NCBI GenBank assembly: GCA_014380205.1
Contig: JACMKH010000278.1
Location: forward strand, 1-9,237
DNA from: Sphingomonadaceae bacterium
GTDB lineage: Bacteria; Pseudomonadota; Alphaproteobacteria; Sphingomonadales; Sphingomonadaceae
Length of the DNA: 9,237 nt
Direction of reading: 5' to 3'
Within the stretch, counting starts at the first letter, position 1. Each line of letters begins with the position of its first letter. The notes under the pieces are model-generated. The model was given only the letters and a program-made list of their open reading frames with translations, made no database searches and had not been told where the DNA came from. Made by a program: the position numbers and the translations under genes. Shown here in pieces: positions 1-7,430 of the stretch.

Positions 1-147
1 GGCGGCGGCGCGCATCGTATTGGCGCTTTCGGCGAGGATCGCGCCGTCGCGCGTCACCACCGCGCCGACCGGAACCTCGCCCGCCGCCCCCGCCGCCTCG
101 GCGAGCTCGAACGCGCGGCGCATCGGCGGAGGGAGGGGGAAGCTCAT
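1..147 (-). CDS. tadA: tRNA-specific adenosine-34 deaminase TadA (N-terminal fragment, cut by window edge)
   Basis: Only the first 49 codons are present; the gene runs off the left edge. TadA deaminates adenosine 34 to inosine in the tRNA-Arg(ACG) anticodon and acts in the cytoplasm. What is visible matches the TadA N-terminus: a first helix (MRRAFELAEAA, residues 9-19), then the strand signature GEVPVGAVV (23-31), the strand DGAILAE (34-40) and the conserved Asn 43. The catalytic HAE and PCxxC zinc motifs would lie beyond the edge. The start at 147 is the first ATG; Met 9, at 123, is an alternative that would begin right at the conserved helix. The gene follows the YqaE gene on the same strand after 31 bp, so it may be read from the same transcript. 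Other members of the cytidine/deoxycytidylate deaminase superfamily are possible, but EVPVGAV favours TadA. Confidence 0.86.
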   Translation of the reverse strand, partial: MSFPLPPPMRRAFELAEAAGAAGEVPVGAVVTRDGAILAESANTMRAAA

Positions 148-178
148 TCCAGCGACCATAGGCCGCCGGCCGCGCGCC

Positions 179-337
179 TCAAGGCTTGAGCACGACCACC
201 AGCGCGTAGACCAGGCCCGGCACGAAAAATGCCAGGGTCAGCGCGAAGGCGATCCAGAACTCGGCCGAGATGCCACGCTTGAGGAACACGCCGACTGGCG
301 GCACGAGCACCGCTGTCACGATCTGCAGCGCCTTCAT
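179..337 (-). CDS. YqaE/Pmp3-family small membrane protein
   Basis: This 52-residue protein consists of two hydrophobic segments (about residues 4-18 and 28-49) joined by a short polar turn, KRGISAEFW (20-28). The features VPPVGVFLKRG and the second helix ending in PGLVYALVVV are the hallmark of the Pmp3/YqaE family (PF01679). Family members sit in the plasma or inner membrane and are linked to salt, cold or membrane-potential stress in yeast, plants and bacteria; the biochemical activity is unclear. The start ATG overlaps the stop of the upstream small membrane-protein gene as ATGA (334-337), and no clear Shine-Dalgarno is seen, so translational coupling is likely. The length is typical of the family. 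The family call is secure; the stress role here is an inference. Confidence 0.87.
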   Translation of the reverse strand: MKALQIVTAVLVPPVGVFLKRGISAEFWIAFALTLAFFVPGLVYALVVVLKP

Positions 338-570
338 CGCTGTTGCTCGTTGACCGCCGCTTCCTCGGCCTCGGCCTCGTCGGCGCTTTGGACATCGATG
401 GTGGGCACCTCGATCTCGCGCGTTTCGGTGCCGACATCGACCTCGGGGGTGTCGACGTCATAGGTGGGAAGCTGGGCCTCTTGGGTCTGTCGCACGTCGA
501 TTACGTTGGTCATGATCAAAACGACGACGACGACGATCGCGAGGATCAGCAGGGTTAAAATGGCGCGCAT
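334..570 (-). CDS. Small single-pass membrane protein with acidic P-x-[YVI]-D-V repeats, unknown function
   Basis: I do not recognise this 78-residue protein. It has one N-terminal hydrophobic helix (about residues 4-20, including five consecutive Val) that probably anchors it in the inner membrane, followed by a soluble, strongly acidic tail. The tail carries the pentamer P-x-[YVI]-D-V at residues 35-39, 42-46 and 56-60, in register with a seven-residue period, and ends in an acidic Glu/Ala stretch (about 63-75). The chosen start at 570 has a GGAG element about 7 nt upstream and begins exactly at the hydrophobic helix; the frame stays open further upstream but that part is Arg/Pro-rich and not protein-like. 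Its stop overlaps the YqaE start by ATGA, so the two are probably co-translated and work at the membrane together. Confidence 0.72.
   Translation of the reverse strand: MRAILTLLILAIVVVVVLIMTNVIDVRQTQEAQLPTYDVDTPEVDVGTETREIEVPTIDVQSADEAEAEEAAVNEQQR
521..536. repeat. Short ACG trinucleotide run
   Basis: Five tandem ACG units on the plus strand (GTC codons on the minus strand) encode most of the poly-Val part of the transmembrane helix of the small acidic membrane protein. The run is in frame, so copy-number change would lengthen or shorten the helix by single Val residues. It may be only a codon-choice coincidence. Confidence 0.4.
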
Positions 571-645
571 GCGGCTCTCCGGGGTTTCGTTACGGCGGGT
601 CAACGGCCGAGGCGCGGCGAAGTTGCCTCGCCCCGACCCGCGCGG

Positions 646-674
646 TTGACGAATCCGGCGCGGATCGCTAGGTC
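646..674 (+). promoter_or_regulatory. Probable housekeeping-sigma promoter of rpmB
   Basis: TTGACG at 646-651 is followed by GCTAGGTC at 667-674. This fits the housekeeping promoter pattern I recall for alphaproteobacteria such as Caulobacter (TTGACGS, 10-14 nt, GCTANAWC), with one mismatch in each element. In E. coli terms the spacing is 17 nt to TAGGTC. A start site near 681 would give a leader of roughly 35 nt before the rpmB ATG. The strong -35 fits a ribosomal-protein gene. Confidence 0.55.
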
Positions 675-716
675 GCGCGCTTTCCGGGCCGAGCCCCGTT
701 TCCAGGACGATCGACG

Positions 717-1004
717 ATGTCGCGTGTTTGCGAGCTGACCGGCAAGGGCCGGCTGGTGGGAATGAACGTCTCGCACTCGCATGTGCGGACCAAGAAGACC
801 TTTCTGCCCAACCTTCAGAATGTGACACTGCTTTCGGACGCGCTCGACCGCGGGGTCAAGCTGCGCGTGTCGACCTCGGGGCTGCGCTCGGTCGAGCATG
901 TCGGGGGGCTGGACAACTGGCTGCTCAAGACGCGCGACGAGCGGCTCAGCCTCAAGGCGCGGCGCCTCAAGCGCGAGATCGCCAAGGCGCGCGCGGCGGC
1001 CTAG
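717..1004 (+). CDS. rpmB: 50S ribosomal protein L28
   Basis: The 95-residue product is ribosomal protein L28, a component of the large subunit near the E site. Diagnostic segments are [10 protein letters not shown] (2-11) and [20 protein letters not shown] (17-36), then the [11 protein letters not shown] region (50-60) and a basic C-terminal helix (81-94). Alphaproteobacterial L28 has this longer C-terminal helix compared with the roughly 78-residue E. coli protein, so the length is normal for the group. The start at 717 gives the canonical MSRVC N-terminus. It is a single-gene unit with its own promoter just upstream. Its TAG stop shares CTAG (1001-1004) with the stop of the converging lipoprotein gene, so no dedicated terminator fits between them. 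Confidence 0.97.
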   Translation: MSRVCELTGKGRLVGMNVSHSHVRTKKTFLPNLQNVTLLSDALDRGVKLRVSTSGLRSVEHVGGLDNWLLKTRDERLSLKARRLKREIAKARAAA

Positions 1005-1582
1005 CCGCCGACCACCCAGTCCGACAATTCCACCGCGATCTGGTTCGCGGCGCGGTTGAGCGCGGCGGCGACGCTTTGGGGGTCCTCGGCGGCTGCGACG
1101 ACGCGCGCCTCGAAGCGACGCGTGCGCACGCCCGCGCTCGTCGAAATCTGGGCGTCGTAAACGATCACGCCTTCGCGCGTGCGCGCGTCAAGCTCGAGGC
1201 GGTGGAGCTGGCCGGTGACGCGCGTCCCCGGATCGGCGGAGAATTGCGCGGGATTGAGCACGACGCGCCCGGTCCGCGCCTCGACCACCTCGGAGAGCAG
1301 CGTCTGGAACAGCACGTCGGGCGTCTCGACCCAAAGCGCGTCCTTGAGATAGGAGATGGCGGTGTCGCTCGTCGTTACGGGTAGCCGTTGGGTCTGGAGC
1401 GCGGGATCGAGCTCGGGCTCGACGATGGTGATCGCGTCACCGGGCCCCGCCGAGCGCGCCGCGCCGGGCGCGACGCGCTGCTCGGCTGTGAGCGTCATCA
1501 GCGACGGCGGCGGCGCGGGCGAAAGGCTGAGGCAGCCCGAAAGCAGCGCCACGGCGGCGGCGAGCGCGAAAAATGGCTTCAT
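1001..1582 (-). CDS. MCE/Mla transporter auxiliary lipoprotein (PqiC/LinN-like, ABC_trans_aux family)
   Basis: The product is a 193-residue outer-membrane-type lipoprotein with a short signal peptide and lipobox LSGC (acylated Cys 17), followed by a Pro-rich linker and one compact domain. The segment [20 protein letters not shown] (76-95), followed by the VVEARTG region (99-105), is typical of the ABC-type transport auxiliary lipoprotein family (PF03886), which includes E. coli PqiC and Sphingobium LinN. Such proteins receive or pass lipids at the outer membrane for MCE systems. It is last in the operon after mlaD. I chose the start at 1582 because AAGGGG lies 9 nt upstream and it gives a compact signal peptide. 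An in-frame ATG at 1600 overlaps the mlaD stop by ATGA and would add six residues (MKGRST); it is a fair alternative. The C-terminus converges on rpmB with shared CTAG. Confidence 0.91.
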   Translation of the reverse strand: MKPFFALAAAVALLSGCLSLSPAPPPSLMTLTAEQRVAPGAARSAGPGDAITIVEPELDPALQTQRLPVTTSDTAISYLKDALWVETPDVLFQTLLSEVVEARTGRVVLNPAQFSADPGTRVTGQLHRLELDARTREGVIVYDAQISTSAGVRTRRFEARVVAAAEDPQSVAAALNRAANQIAVELSDWVVGG

Positions 1583-1591
1583 GGTCGATCG

Positions 1592-1597
1592 CCCCTT
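1592..1597 (-). promoter_or_regulatory. Ribosome binding site deciding the lipoprotein start
   Basis: AAGGGG (reading minus strand) stands 9 nt before the ATG at 1582 and lies inside the codons that a start at 1600 would use. It therefore favours the shorter start for the auxiliary lipoprotein. Confidence 0.5.
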
Positions 1598-2541
1598 CAT
1601 TCCGGCACGTAATCGGGCAGCCGCTGCCCGCCGATGATCGAACCCGCGCCGTTGCGCTCGGCGCGGCGGCTGAGATCGCCCAGCGAATCGGTCATCACGC
1701 GCAGATCGCGGATCAGTTCGCCGAGCTCGGGGATAGTCTGCTGCGAAAAGGCCTGAAGCCCCGGCCGCGCGTCCCCGATCGTCGCGTTCAACGTATCCAT
1801 GCTCGTCTCGGCCGAGGCGACCGCCGAGCGCAGATCGCGCATCAGCGCCTGGCCGTCGGCGGTGAGCAGCCGGTCGGTGGTGTCGGCGAGCTCGCCGATC
1901 TCCTCGGTCGCCGCGCCAGCGCGCTGGATCGCGACGCGCATCTCGGCGAGCGTCGCCGCGATCTCGGGGCTGCGCGCCGAAATTTCGCGCGTCAGCACCT
2001 CGGTGTTCTCGAGGATGCCCGCGATCGAGGCCTGATTGCGGTCGGAAAGCAGCAGCGCCAGCCGCTCGGTCAAGCCGGTCAGCCGCTCGAGCAGGCGCGG
2101 CGCATTGGTGAGCAACTCGCCGAGCGCGCCGGGGCGGGTCGGGATGACGGGGACGCCGTCGGGTCCGGGCTCGGTGATCTCGCCCGCGCCCTGGCGGCCC
2201 CCGCCGAGCGTGACCTGGGAGACGCCGGTGAAGCCGATTCCCTGAACCGTGGCGGTGGTGCCGCGCAGCACCGGCACATCCTCCTCGACATGGATGCGCA
2301 CGCGCACGACCCCGGGGTTGTTGGGGACGAGCTCGATCTCGACGACCTCGCCGGCGGGAACGCCCGAATAGGTCACGCTCGAGCCGCGGTTGAGCCCCTC
2401 GACCGACTGCTCGAAATAGATGTCATAGGGCTTGTGGACCCCGCCGCCGAGCCCCGCGAACCACACGAAGAACAGCGCGACCAGCACGAGCAGGCCGAGC
2501 ACGACGCCGCCGACGAGTATCTGGTTCGATCGGTTTTCCAT
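1597..2541 (-). CDS. mlaD: MlaD-family MCE-domain protein (periplasmic lipid-binding subunit)
   Basis: The 314-residue protein has a short cytoplasmic N-terminus, one transmembrane helix (about 9-29) and an MCE domain (about 37-115) containing VEGLNRGSSVTYSGVPAGEV (48-67) and the GIGFTGVSQVTLGG strand region (101-114). A long helical C-terminal region (about 140-295) follows. MCE proteins form hexameric rings on the permease and carry phospholipids or other hydrophobic molecules across the periplasm. The length (E. coli MlaD is about 183 residues) and helical tail resemble longer alphaproteobacterial MCE proteins such as LinM, and the tail may build a needle-like extension. Its ATG overlaps the mlaF stop as TGATG and its own stop overlaps the optional longer lipoprotein start, so the operon is tightly coupled. 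The family call is firm; the cargo is not visible from sequence. Confidence 0.95.
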   Translation of the reverse strand: MENRSNQILVGGVVLGLLVLVALFFVWFAGLGGGVHKPYDIYFEQSVEGLNRGSSVTYSGVPAGEVVEIELVPNNPGVVRVRIHVEEDVPVLRGTTATVQGIGFTGVSQVTLGGGRQGAGEITEPGPDGVPVIPTRPGALGELLTNAPRLLERLTGLTERLALLLSDRNQASIAGILENTEVLTREISARSPEIAATLAEMRVAIQRAGAATEEIGELADTTDRLLTADGQALMRDLRSAVASAETSMDTLNATIGDARPGLQAFSQQTIPELGELIRDLRVMTDSLGDLSRRAERNGAGSIIGGQRLPDYVPE

Positions 2542-3338
2542 CAGGCGCCTGCCCCCATTGCCCGCTCGCGCTCGATCGCCGTGGAGGCGGCGCGCCCGCG
2601 CGGTCCGTTGAAATACTCCTGTATCCAGGGATGATCGAGCGCAAGCAGTTCCGGAATCGTCCCCGTCGCGATGACCTTCCCGTCGGCGAGCACCGCCACG
2701 CGGTCGCAGATCGTGTAGAGCGTGTCGAGATCGTGGGTGATCAGGAAGACGGTGAGCCCCAAAGTCTGCTTGAGCTCGACGATGAGCTCGTCGAACGCCG
2801 CCGCGCCGATCGGGTCGAGCCCGGCGGTGGGCTCGTCGAGGAACAGCAGGGTCGGGTCGAGCGCCAGCGCGCGCGCGAGACCCGCGCGCTTGCGCATCCC
2901 GCCGGAAAGCTCGGATGGATATTTGGATGCCGCCTCGGACGCGAGCCCGGTCATCGCGACCTTGAATCCGGCGATCTCGTTGAGCAGCTTGCGGTCGATA
3001 TGCTTGTAGAACTCGCGCAAGGGAACCTGGACGTTCTCACCGACGGTGAGCGTCGAGAATAGCGCGCCGTTCTGGAACAGCACGCCCCAGCGGCGGCGCA
3101 GCTTGAGCCCCTCCTCCTCGTCGGCATCGGTGAAATCCTTGCCGAAGATCGTGATCTCGCCCGCCGCGGGCTCCTGCAGCCCGATGATCGAGCGCATCAG
3201 CACCGACTTGCCCGTGCCCGACCCGCCGACCACGCCGAGAATCTCGCCCTGGCGCAGCTCGAGATCGAGATCCTCGTGGACGACATGCTCGCCGAACGCG
3301 TTTCTCAGCCCCCGCACCGTGATCACCGGATCGTGCAT
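2541..3338 (-). CDS. mlaF: MlaF-family ABC transporter ATP-binding protein
   Basis: This 265-residue ATPase powers the MCE lipid transporter from the cytoplasmic face. All ABC motifs are intact: Walker A GGSGTGKS (38-45), Q-loop Gln 89 in LFQNGALF, signature LSGGM (144-148), Walker B LLFLDEP (164-170, catalytic Glu 169), D-loop TAGLDP (171-176) and H-loop His 202. LFQNGALFSTLTVGENV and LSGGMRKRAGLARA are typical of the MlaF/TtgA/LinL branch. The C-terminal region (about 235-265) carries an extended tail; in E. coli MlaF a C-terminal extension contacts the neighbouring subunit. The ATG at 3338 overlaps the mlaE stop by one base (TGATG), as does its stop with mlaD. Length and motifs are normal, with no sign of damage. 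Confidence 0.96.
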   Translation of the reverse strand: MHDPVITVRGLRNAFGEHVVHEDLDLELRQGEILGVVGGSGTGKSVLMRSIIGLQEPAAGEITIFGKDFTDADEEEGLKLRRRWGVLFQNGALFSTLTVGENVQVPLREFYKHIDRKLLNEIAGFKVAMTGLASEAASKYPSELSGGMRKRAGLARALALDPTLLFLDEPTAGLDPIGAAAFDELIVELKQTLGLTVFLITHDLDTLYTICDRVAVLADGKVIATGTIPELLALDHPWIQEYFNGPRGRAASTAIERERAMGAGA

Positions 3339-4441
3339 CAGACCCAGCCAATCGAGGCGAAGAACATCGCGAACGAGGCGTCGAGCACGATGACGAGGAA
3401 GATGCCCTGAACCACCGCGGCGGTGGTCTTGAGCCCGACCTCCTCGTTGTTGCCCTGAACCTGCATGCCGTTGTAGCAGCCGACGAGGCCGATGAGGATG
3501 CCGAAAATCGGCGCCTTGATGAGGCCGATCCACAGGTCGGTGAGGGGCACGACCTCGCGCATGCGGATGACATAAGTCGCCGGCGGGATCTCGAGCGTTA
3601 TCCAGCACAGCAGCCCCGCGCCGAAAATCATCACGAATGTGGCGTAAAAGGCGAGCAGCGGCATCATCAAGGTCGTCGCGAGCACACGCGGCAGCACCAG
3701 CGCCTCCATCGGCGAGACGCCGATCGTGCGCATCGCGTCGACCTCCTCGGCGAGCTTCATCGAGCCCAGTTGCGCGGCGAAGGCGCTTCCCGAGCGGCCC
3801 GCGACCATGATCGCGGTCATCAGCACGCCGAGCTCGCGCGTCGTGATCCGGCCGACGAGGTTGATCGTGTAGATCTCGGCGCCGAACTGGCGGAGCTGGA
3901 TCGCGCCCTGCTGGGCGATGACGATGCCGATCAGGAAGCTCATCAGCCCGACGATGCCTAGCGAGGCGACGCCGACCGTCTCAAAGCGCTGAACCACCGC
4001 GTTGTAGCGGAAGCGACGCGGCTCGCGGGCGAGCTGGCCGATCGCGATCATCAGCCCGCCGAAAAAGGCGAGCAGGCCCTTGAGGTTCGAGAACCAGTGC
4101 ATCGTGCTCGCGCCGATTCGCGACAACACTCCCGGAAACCGCCAACCCACCTCGGGTCGCATCTTGATCTCGACGTCGCCCTCGCCGACCTGCTCGATCA
4201 ACCGCGTCGCCTCGGGGCTCGCCCCCTCGACGCGGACGCCGTGATCGCGGACGAGCCGGTGGATCAGCCAGGCGCCGATCGTGTCGACGCGCTGGACCGC
4301 CGAGAGATCGACGCGCCGCGGCGGCGCCTCGAGCGCGTCGAGCCGCGCGGGAAGATCGCCGATCCGGGCGACGGTGAGCCGCCCGGTGAAGCGTAGGACG
4401 CGCGATTCGCCATCGATTTGCTCGCTGAAATCGGCCCGCAT
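3338..4441 (-). CDS. mlaE: STAS-MlaE fusion permease of MCE lipid transporter
   Basis: The 367-residue protein fuses an N-terminal STAS domain (about 1-92, the part played by separate MlaB in E. coli) to an MlaE permease (about 105-367). In the STAS part, VDLSAVQRVDTIGAWL (44-59) matches the MlaB core, and Thr 54 sits where I recall the functionally important MlaB Thr 52. The permease part shows an amphipathic interface helix, about five membrane spans and the family signature GRSGSAFAAQLGSMKL (215-230) with the AEEVDAMRTIG coupling segment (231-241) that contacts the ATPase. I start at the ATG at 4441; a GTG two codons upstream and a TTG at 4483 are possible but add no conserved sequence. 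It is the first gene of the operon, divergent from the HAD gene. The order permease, ATPase, MCE, lipoprotein matches LinKLMN. Confidence 0.95.
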   Translation of the reverse strand: MRADFSEQIDGESRVLRFTGRLTVARIGDLPARLDALEAPPRRVDLSAVQRVDTIGAWLIHRLVRDHGVRVEGASPEATRLIEQVGEGDVEIKMRPEVGWRFPGVLSRIGASTMHWFSNLKGLLAFFGGLMIAIGQLAREPRRFRYNAVVQRFETVGVASLGIVGLMSFLIGIVIAQQGAIQLRQFGAEIYTINLVGRITTRELGVLMTAIMVAGRSGSAFAAQLGSMKLAEEVDAMRTIGVSPMEALVLPRVLATTLMMPLLAFYATFVMIFGAGLLCWITLEIPPATYVIRMREVVPLTDLWIGLIKAPIFGILIGLVGCYNGMQVQGNNEEVGLKTTAAVVQGIFLVIVLDASFAMFFASIGWV

Positions 4442-4454
4442 GCTCACGCGCGCG

Positions 4455-4483
4455 GTTGTGCGGGCAAAATGCGGCCTCGGCAA
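4455..4483 (-). promoter_or_regulatory. Weak candidate promoter of the MCE operon
   Basis: On the minus strand TTGCCG (4483-4478) is followed after 17 nt by CACAAC (4460-4455). Matches to sigma-70 consensus are about 4/6 and 3/6. It lies in the 71-bp gap between mlaE and the divergent HAD gene and would give a very short leader before the ATG at 4441. It is the best pair I could find there but unproven. Confidence 0.25.
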
Positions 4484-4512
4484 GACGCGCCGATGTGCTA
4501 TTCGGTGGAGCG

Positions 4513-5184
4513 ATGACCGAAATCGCGATCTACGACATGGACCGCACGATCACGCGGCGCGCGACCTGGACACCCTTCCTGATCTTCGCGGCGCGGCGGA
4601 TCGATCCGTGGCGGCTGCTCCTGCTCCCCGCCGTGCTCGCGGTCTCGGTCGCCTATCTGCTGCGCATGATCGATCGCGGGCGCTTGAAGGAGGTCAACCA
4701 GCATCTGCTGCTCGGCCACATGCTCCACCCCGACCAGCTCGCGCCGATCGGCGAGGAGTTCGCCGAGCGGACGCTGCGCGACAATGTCCACGCCCAGGCG
4801 TTCGCGCTGATCGAGGCCGATCGCAAGTCGGGCCGCCGACTCGTCCTCGCGACCGCCTCCTTCGCCTATTATGTCGTCCCGCTCGCGCGCCGACTCGGCT
4901 TCGACGACGCGCTCGCGACCGGCAGCATGCGCGGCGAGGGCGGCGTGGTTTATGCGCGGATCGACGGCGAGAATTGCTACGCGGAGGGCAAGCTCCGGCT
5001 GCTCCACCGCTGGATGGAGCAGGAGAATTTGTCGCGCGACAGCTTCACAGCGCGCTTCTACAGCGACAGCCCCTCGGACATGCCCGCCTTCGAATGGGCC
5101 GACGAGCGGATCGCGGTGAACCCGACCGCGAAGCTCAGGCGGATCGCGGAGAAGCGCGGCTGGCCGATTTACGCCTGGGGCTAA
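4513..5184 (+). CDS. HAD-IB family phosphatase (PgpC/CicA/SerB-like)
   Basis: This 223-residue member of the haloacid dehalogenase superfamily, subfamily IB, has all four motifs: motif I DMDRT (8-12, nucleophile Asp 8 and acid/base Asp 10), motif II LATAS (112-116), Lys 160 of motif III, and motif IV YSDSPSDMP (183-191, Mg-binding Asp 185 and Asp 189). The cap holds a strongly hydrophobic stretch at about 32-51 that could dip into or cross the membrane, as in the lipid phosphatase PgpC. Possible substrates include phosphatidylglycerophosphate or another membrane phosphomonoester, but the substrate cannot be read from sequence. The Caulobacter CicA group is another relative. The ATG at 4513 has GGAG 5 nt upstream and starts directly before motif I. 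Divergence from the lipid transporter operon fits a membrane role but does not prove it. Confidence 0.9.
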   Translation: MTEIAIYDMDRTITRRATWTPFLIFAARRIDPWRLLLLPAVLAVSVAYLLRMIDRGRLKEVNQHLLLGHMLHPDQLAPIGEEFAERTLRDNVHAQAFALIEADRKSGRRLVLATASFAYYVVPLARRLGFDDALATGSMRGEGGVVYARIDGENCYAEGKLRLLHRWMEQENLSRDSFTARFYSDSPSDMPAFEWADERIAVNPTAKLRRIAEKRGWPIYAWG

Positions 5185-5203
5185 ATCGCTCGCTTTTTTT
5201 TTT
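5165..5203 (+). terminator. Intrinsic terminator of the HAD phosphatase gene
   Basis: An inverted repeat CGATTTA (5165-5171) / TAAATCG (5182-5188) can extend inward, past a bulged C, with GCC (5173-5175) / GGC (5179-5181) around a TGG loop. After 5 nt comes a run of ten T (5194-5203), the longest homopolymer in this GC-rich window. The stem includes the last codons and the TAA stop of the HAD gene. The T-run works only for plus-strand transcripts; converging uvrB has no U-run of its own here. Confidence 0.6.
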
Positions 5204-5221
5204 GTAAATTCCGAACACCCC

Positions 5222-7408
5222 TTACCGCCCCATTCGCATCTTGCGCGTCTTTCCGTAGCGCGTCTTACGCGTCCCCGGGCGGCCCTCGGTCGCGCGTCCG
5301 CGCGGCGTCGCCACGCGGTCGTGGGCGGGTAGGCCCAGCTCGTCGGCCTCGAGCCGCCTGATCTCGTCGCGAAGGCGGCCGGCCTCCTCGAACTCGAGAT
5401 CCCCGGCCGCGGCGCGCATGCGCTTCTCGAGATCCTGGATGTAGCCGCGGAGGTTGTGGCCGACGAGGTTGTTGACCTCGGGATCGTCGATCTCGACCGT
5501 GACTTGGTCGCGCGAGGCAGCGTGGGCGACGATGTCGGCGACGTTTTTTCGGATCGATTGGGGGGTGATGCCGTTCGCCTCATTGTATTCGAGCTGCTTC
5601 TCGCGGCGGCGGTCGGTCTCGGCGAGCGCGCGCTCGATGCTGCCCGTGATGCGGTCCGCGTAAAGAATGACGCGGCCGTCGATGTTGCGCGCGGCGCGGC
5701 CGATAGTCTGGATCAGCGACGTTTCGGAGCGCAGGAAGCCCTCCTTGTCGGCGTCGAGGATGCAGACGAGCCCGCATTCGGGGATGTCGAGCCCCTCGCG
5801 GAGCAGGTTGATGCCGACGAGAACGTCATAGACGCCGAGGCGCAGATCGCGGATCAGCTCGATGCGCTCGAGAGTCTCGACGTCCGAATGCATGTAGCGG
5901 ACCCTGAGCCCTGCTTCGTGCATGAACTCGGTGAGGTCCTCGGCCATGCGCTTGGTCAGCGTGGTGACGAGCGTGCGGTAGCCGAGCGCGGCGGTCTTGC
6001 GGCATTCGTCGATGCAGTCGTCGACTTGCTCTTCGACCGGGCGGATGGTGACGGGCGGATCGATCAGCCCGGTCGGGCGGATGACCTGCTCGGAAAAGAC
6101 GCCGCCGGTCTGGTTCATCTCCCACGGCCCCGGCGTCGCCGAGACGCTGACCGTCTGCGGGCGCATCGCGTCCCATTCGTTGAAGCGCAGCGGGCGGTTG
6201 TCGATGCAGCTCGGCAGGCGGAAGCCGTATTCGGCGAGGGTGATCTTGCGGCGATGGTCGCCGCGCGCCATCGCGCCGACCTGGGGGATGGTCTGGTGGC
6301 TCTCGTCGACGAAGAGCAGCGCGTTCTCGGGCAGATATTCGAACAGGGTGGGGGGCGGCTCGCCGGGGAGGCGGCCGGTGAGGAAGCGCGAATAATTCTC
6401 GATTCCCGCGCATGAGCCCGTCGCGGCGATCATCTCCAAGTCGAAATGGGTGCGCTGCTCGAGCCGTTGCGCCTCGAGCAGCTTGCCCTCGGCGTGAAGC
6501 TCCTTGAGGCGCTCGGTGAGCTCCCAGCGGATCGCCTCCATCGCCTGCTTGAGCGTCGGGCCGGGGGTCACATAGTGGCTGTTTGCATAGACGCGGACGT
6601 GGTCGAGGCTTGCCGATTTCTTGCCGGTGAGCGGATCGAATTCACCGATTTCCTCGATCTCGTCGCCGAAGAAGCTCACGCGCCAGGCCTGGTCCTCGTA
6701 ATGCGACGGGAAAATCTCGAGCGCGTCGCCGCGCACACGAAAATTGCCGCGCGCGAACGCCTGGTCGTTGCGCTTGTACTGGAGCGCGACGAGCTTGCGA
6801 ATGATCTCGCGCTGGTCGACGCTCTGCCCCTTCCTAAGGTCGAAGATCATTGCGCTGTAGGTCTCGACCGAGCCGATGCCGTAGAGGCACGAGACCGAGG
6901 CGACGATCAGCACGTCGTCGCGCTCGAGCAGCGATCGCGTTGCGCTGTGGCGCATCCGGTCGATCGCCTCGTTCACCGAGCTTTCCTTCTCGATGTAGGT
7001 GTCCGATCGCGGGACGTACGCCTCGGGCTGGTAATAGTCGTAATAGCTGACGAAATATTCAACCGCGTTCTCGGGAAAATACTGCCTGAATTCGCCATAG
7101 AGCTGCGCGGCGAGGATCTTGTTGGGCGCGAGCACGAGCGCGGGGCGCTGGAGCGCCTCGACAACCTTGGCCATGGTGAAGGTCTTGCCCGATCCGGTGA
7201 CGCCGAGCAGCACCTGGTCCTTCTCGCCCTCGCGCGCGGTCTCGACGAGCTCGGCGATCGCGGCCGGCTGGTCGCCCGAGGGCTCATAGTCCGAGACCAG
7301 CGTGAAGCGCCTGCCGCCCTCGGCCTTGTCGGGGCGCTCGGGGCGGTGGGGGATGAATGCCTGGCCGGTGTCGGGCTCGTCGAGCCCGGTTCTGATCGCG
7401 ATCGCCAT
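5222..7408 (-). CDS. uvrB: Excinuclease ABC subunit B (UvrB)
   Basis: UvrB is the damage-verification helicase of bacterial nucleotide excision repair; it is loaded by UvrA and recruits UvrC. The 728 residues show Walker A GVTGSGKT (69-76), the damage-probing beta-hairpin region from [20 protein letters not shown] (122-141), the Walker B/DEAD-type motif FVDESH (366-371), VSATPGPWE (422-430), helicase motif [11 protein letters not shown] (567-575) and the C-terminal UVR motif (about 652-690). After that comes a basic tail (about 700-728) rich in Arg, Lys, Gly and Thr, longer than in E. coli UvrB (about 673 residues) but of a kind seen in alphaproteobacteria. An N-terminal lead of about 30 residues precedes the conserved [14 protein letters not shown]. 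The start at 7408 is the first ATG before this lead; the frame stays open upstream but with unprotein-like composition. It is transcribed divergently from the lipoprotein pair. Confidence 0.98.
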   Translation of the reverse strand: MAIAIRTGLDEPDTGQAFIPHRPERPDKAEGGRRFTLVSDYEPSGDQPAAIAELVETAREGEKDQVLLGVTGSGKTFTMAKVVEALQRPALVLAPNKILAAQLYGEFRQYFPENAVEYFVSYYDYYQPEAYVPRSDTYIEKESSVNEAIDRMRHSATRSLLERDDVLIVASVSCLYGIGSVETYSAMIFDLRKGQSVDQREIIRKLVALQYKRNDQAFARGNFRVRGDALEIFPSHYEDQAWRVSFFGDEIEEIGEFDPLTGKKSASLDHVRVYANSHYVTPGPTLKQAMEAIRWELTERLKELHAEGKLLEAQRLEQRTHFDLEMIAATGSCAGIENYSRFLTGRLPGEPPPTLFEYLPENALLFVDESHQTIPQVGAMARGDHRRKITLAEYGFRLPSCIDNRPLRFNEWDAMRPQTVSVSATPGPWEMNQTGGVFSEQVIRPTGLIDPPVTIRPVEEQVDDCIDECRKTAALGYRTLVTTLTKRMAEDLTEFMHEAGLRVRYMHSDVETLERIELIRDLRLGVYDVLVGINLLREGLDIPECGLVCILDADKEGFLRSETSLIQTIGRAARNIDGRVILYADRITGSIERALAETDRRREKQLEYNEANGITPQSIRKNVADIVAHAASRDQVTVEIDDPEVNNLVGHNLRGYIQDLEKRMRAAAGDLEFEEAGRLRDEIRRLEADELGLPAHDRVATPRGRATEGRPGTRKTRYGKTRKMRMGR

Positions 7409-7430
7409 GTTCCCGATATGGGCGTGAATT

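Noticed and set aside
1573..2634. A 353-codon open frame antisense to mlaD
   Set aside because: It is a shadow of the MCE gene; the composition is typical of antisense frames and no recognisable motif is present.
4456..4512. Longer TTG start for the HAD phosphatase (19 extra residues)
   Set aside because: The ATG at 4513 has a good GGAG and begins at motif I as in relatives; the extension overlaps the likely promoter area and is not conserved-looking.
5456..6415. A 319-codon open frame antisense to uvrB, and a similar one at 6446-7453
   Set aside because: They lie wholly inside uvrB, whose motifs are complete. Their products are Asp/Arg/Ala/Leu-rich mirror-frame translations without domains, which is usual in GC-rich coding DNA.
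7409..7425. Possible SOS (LexA) box before uvrB, GTTC-N7-GTTC
   Set aside because: Only a single GTTC is present (7409-7412); seven bases on the sequence is GGGC, so the direct repeat expected in alphaproteobacteria is missing.
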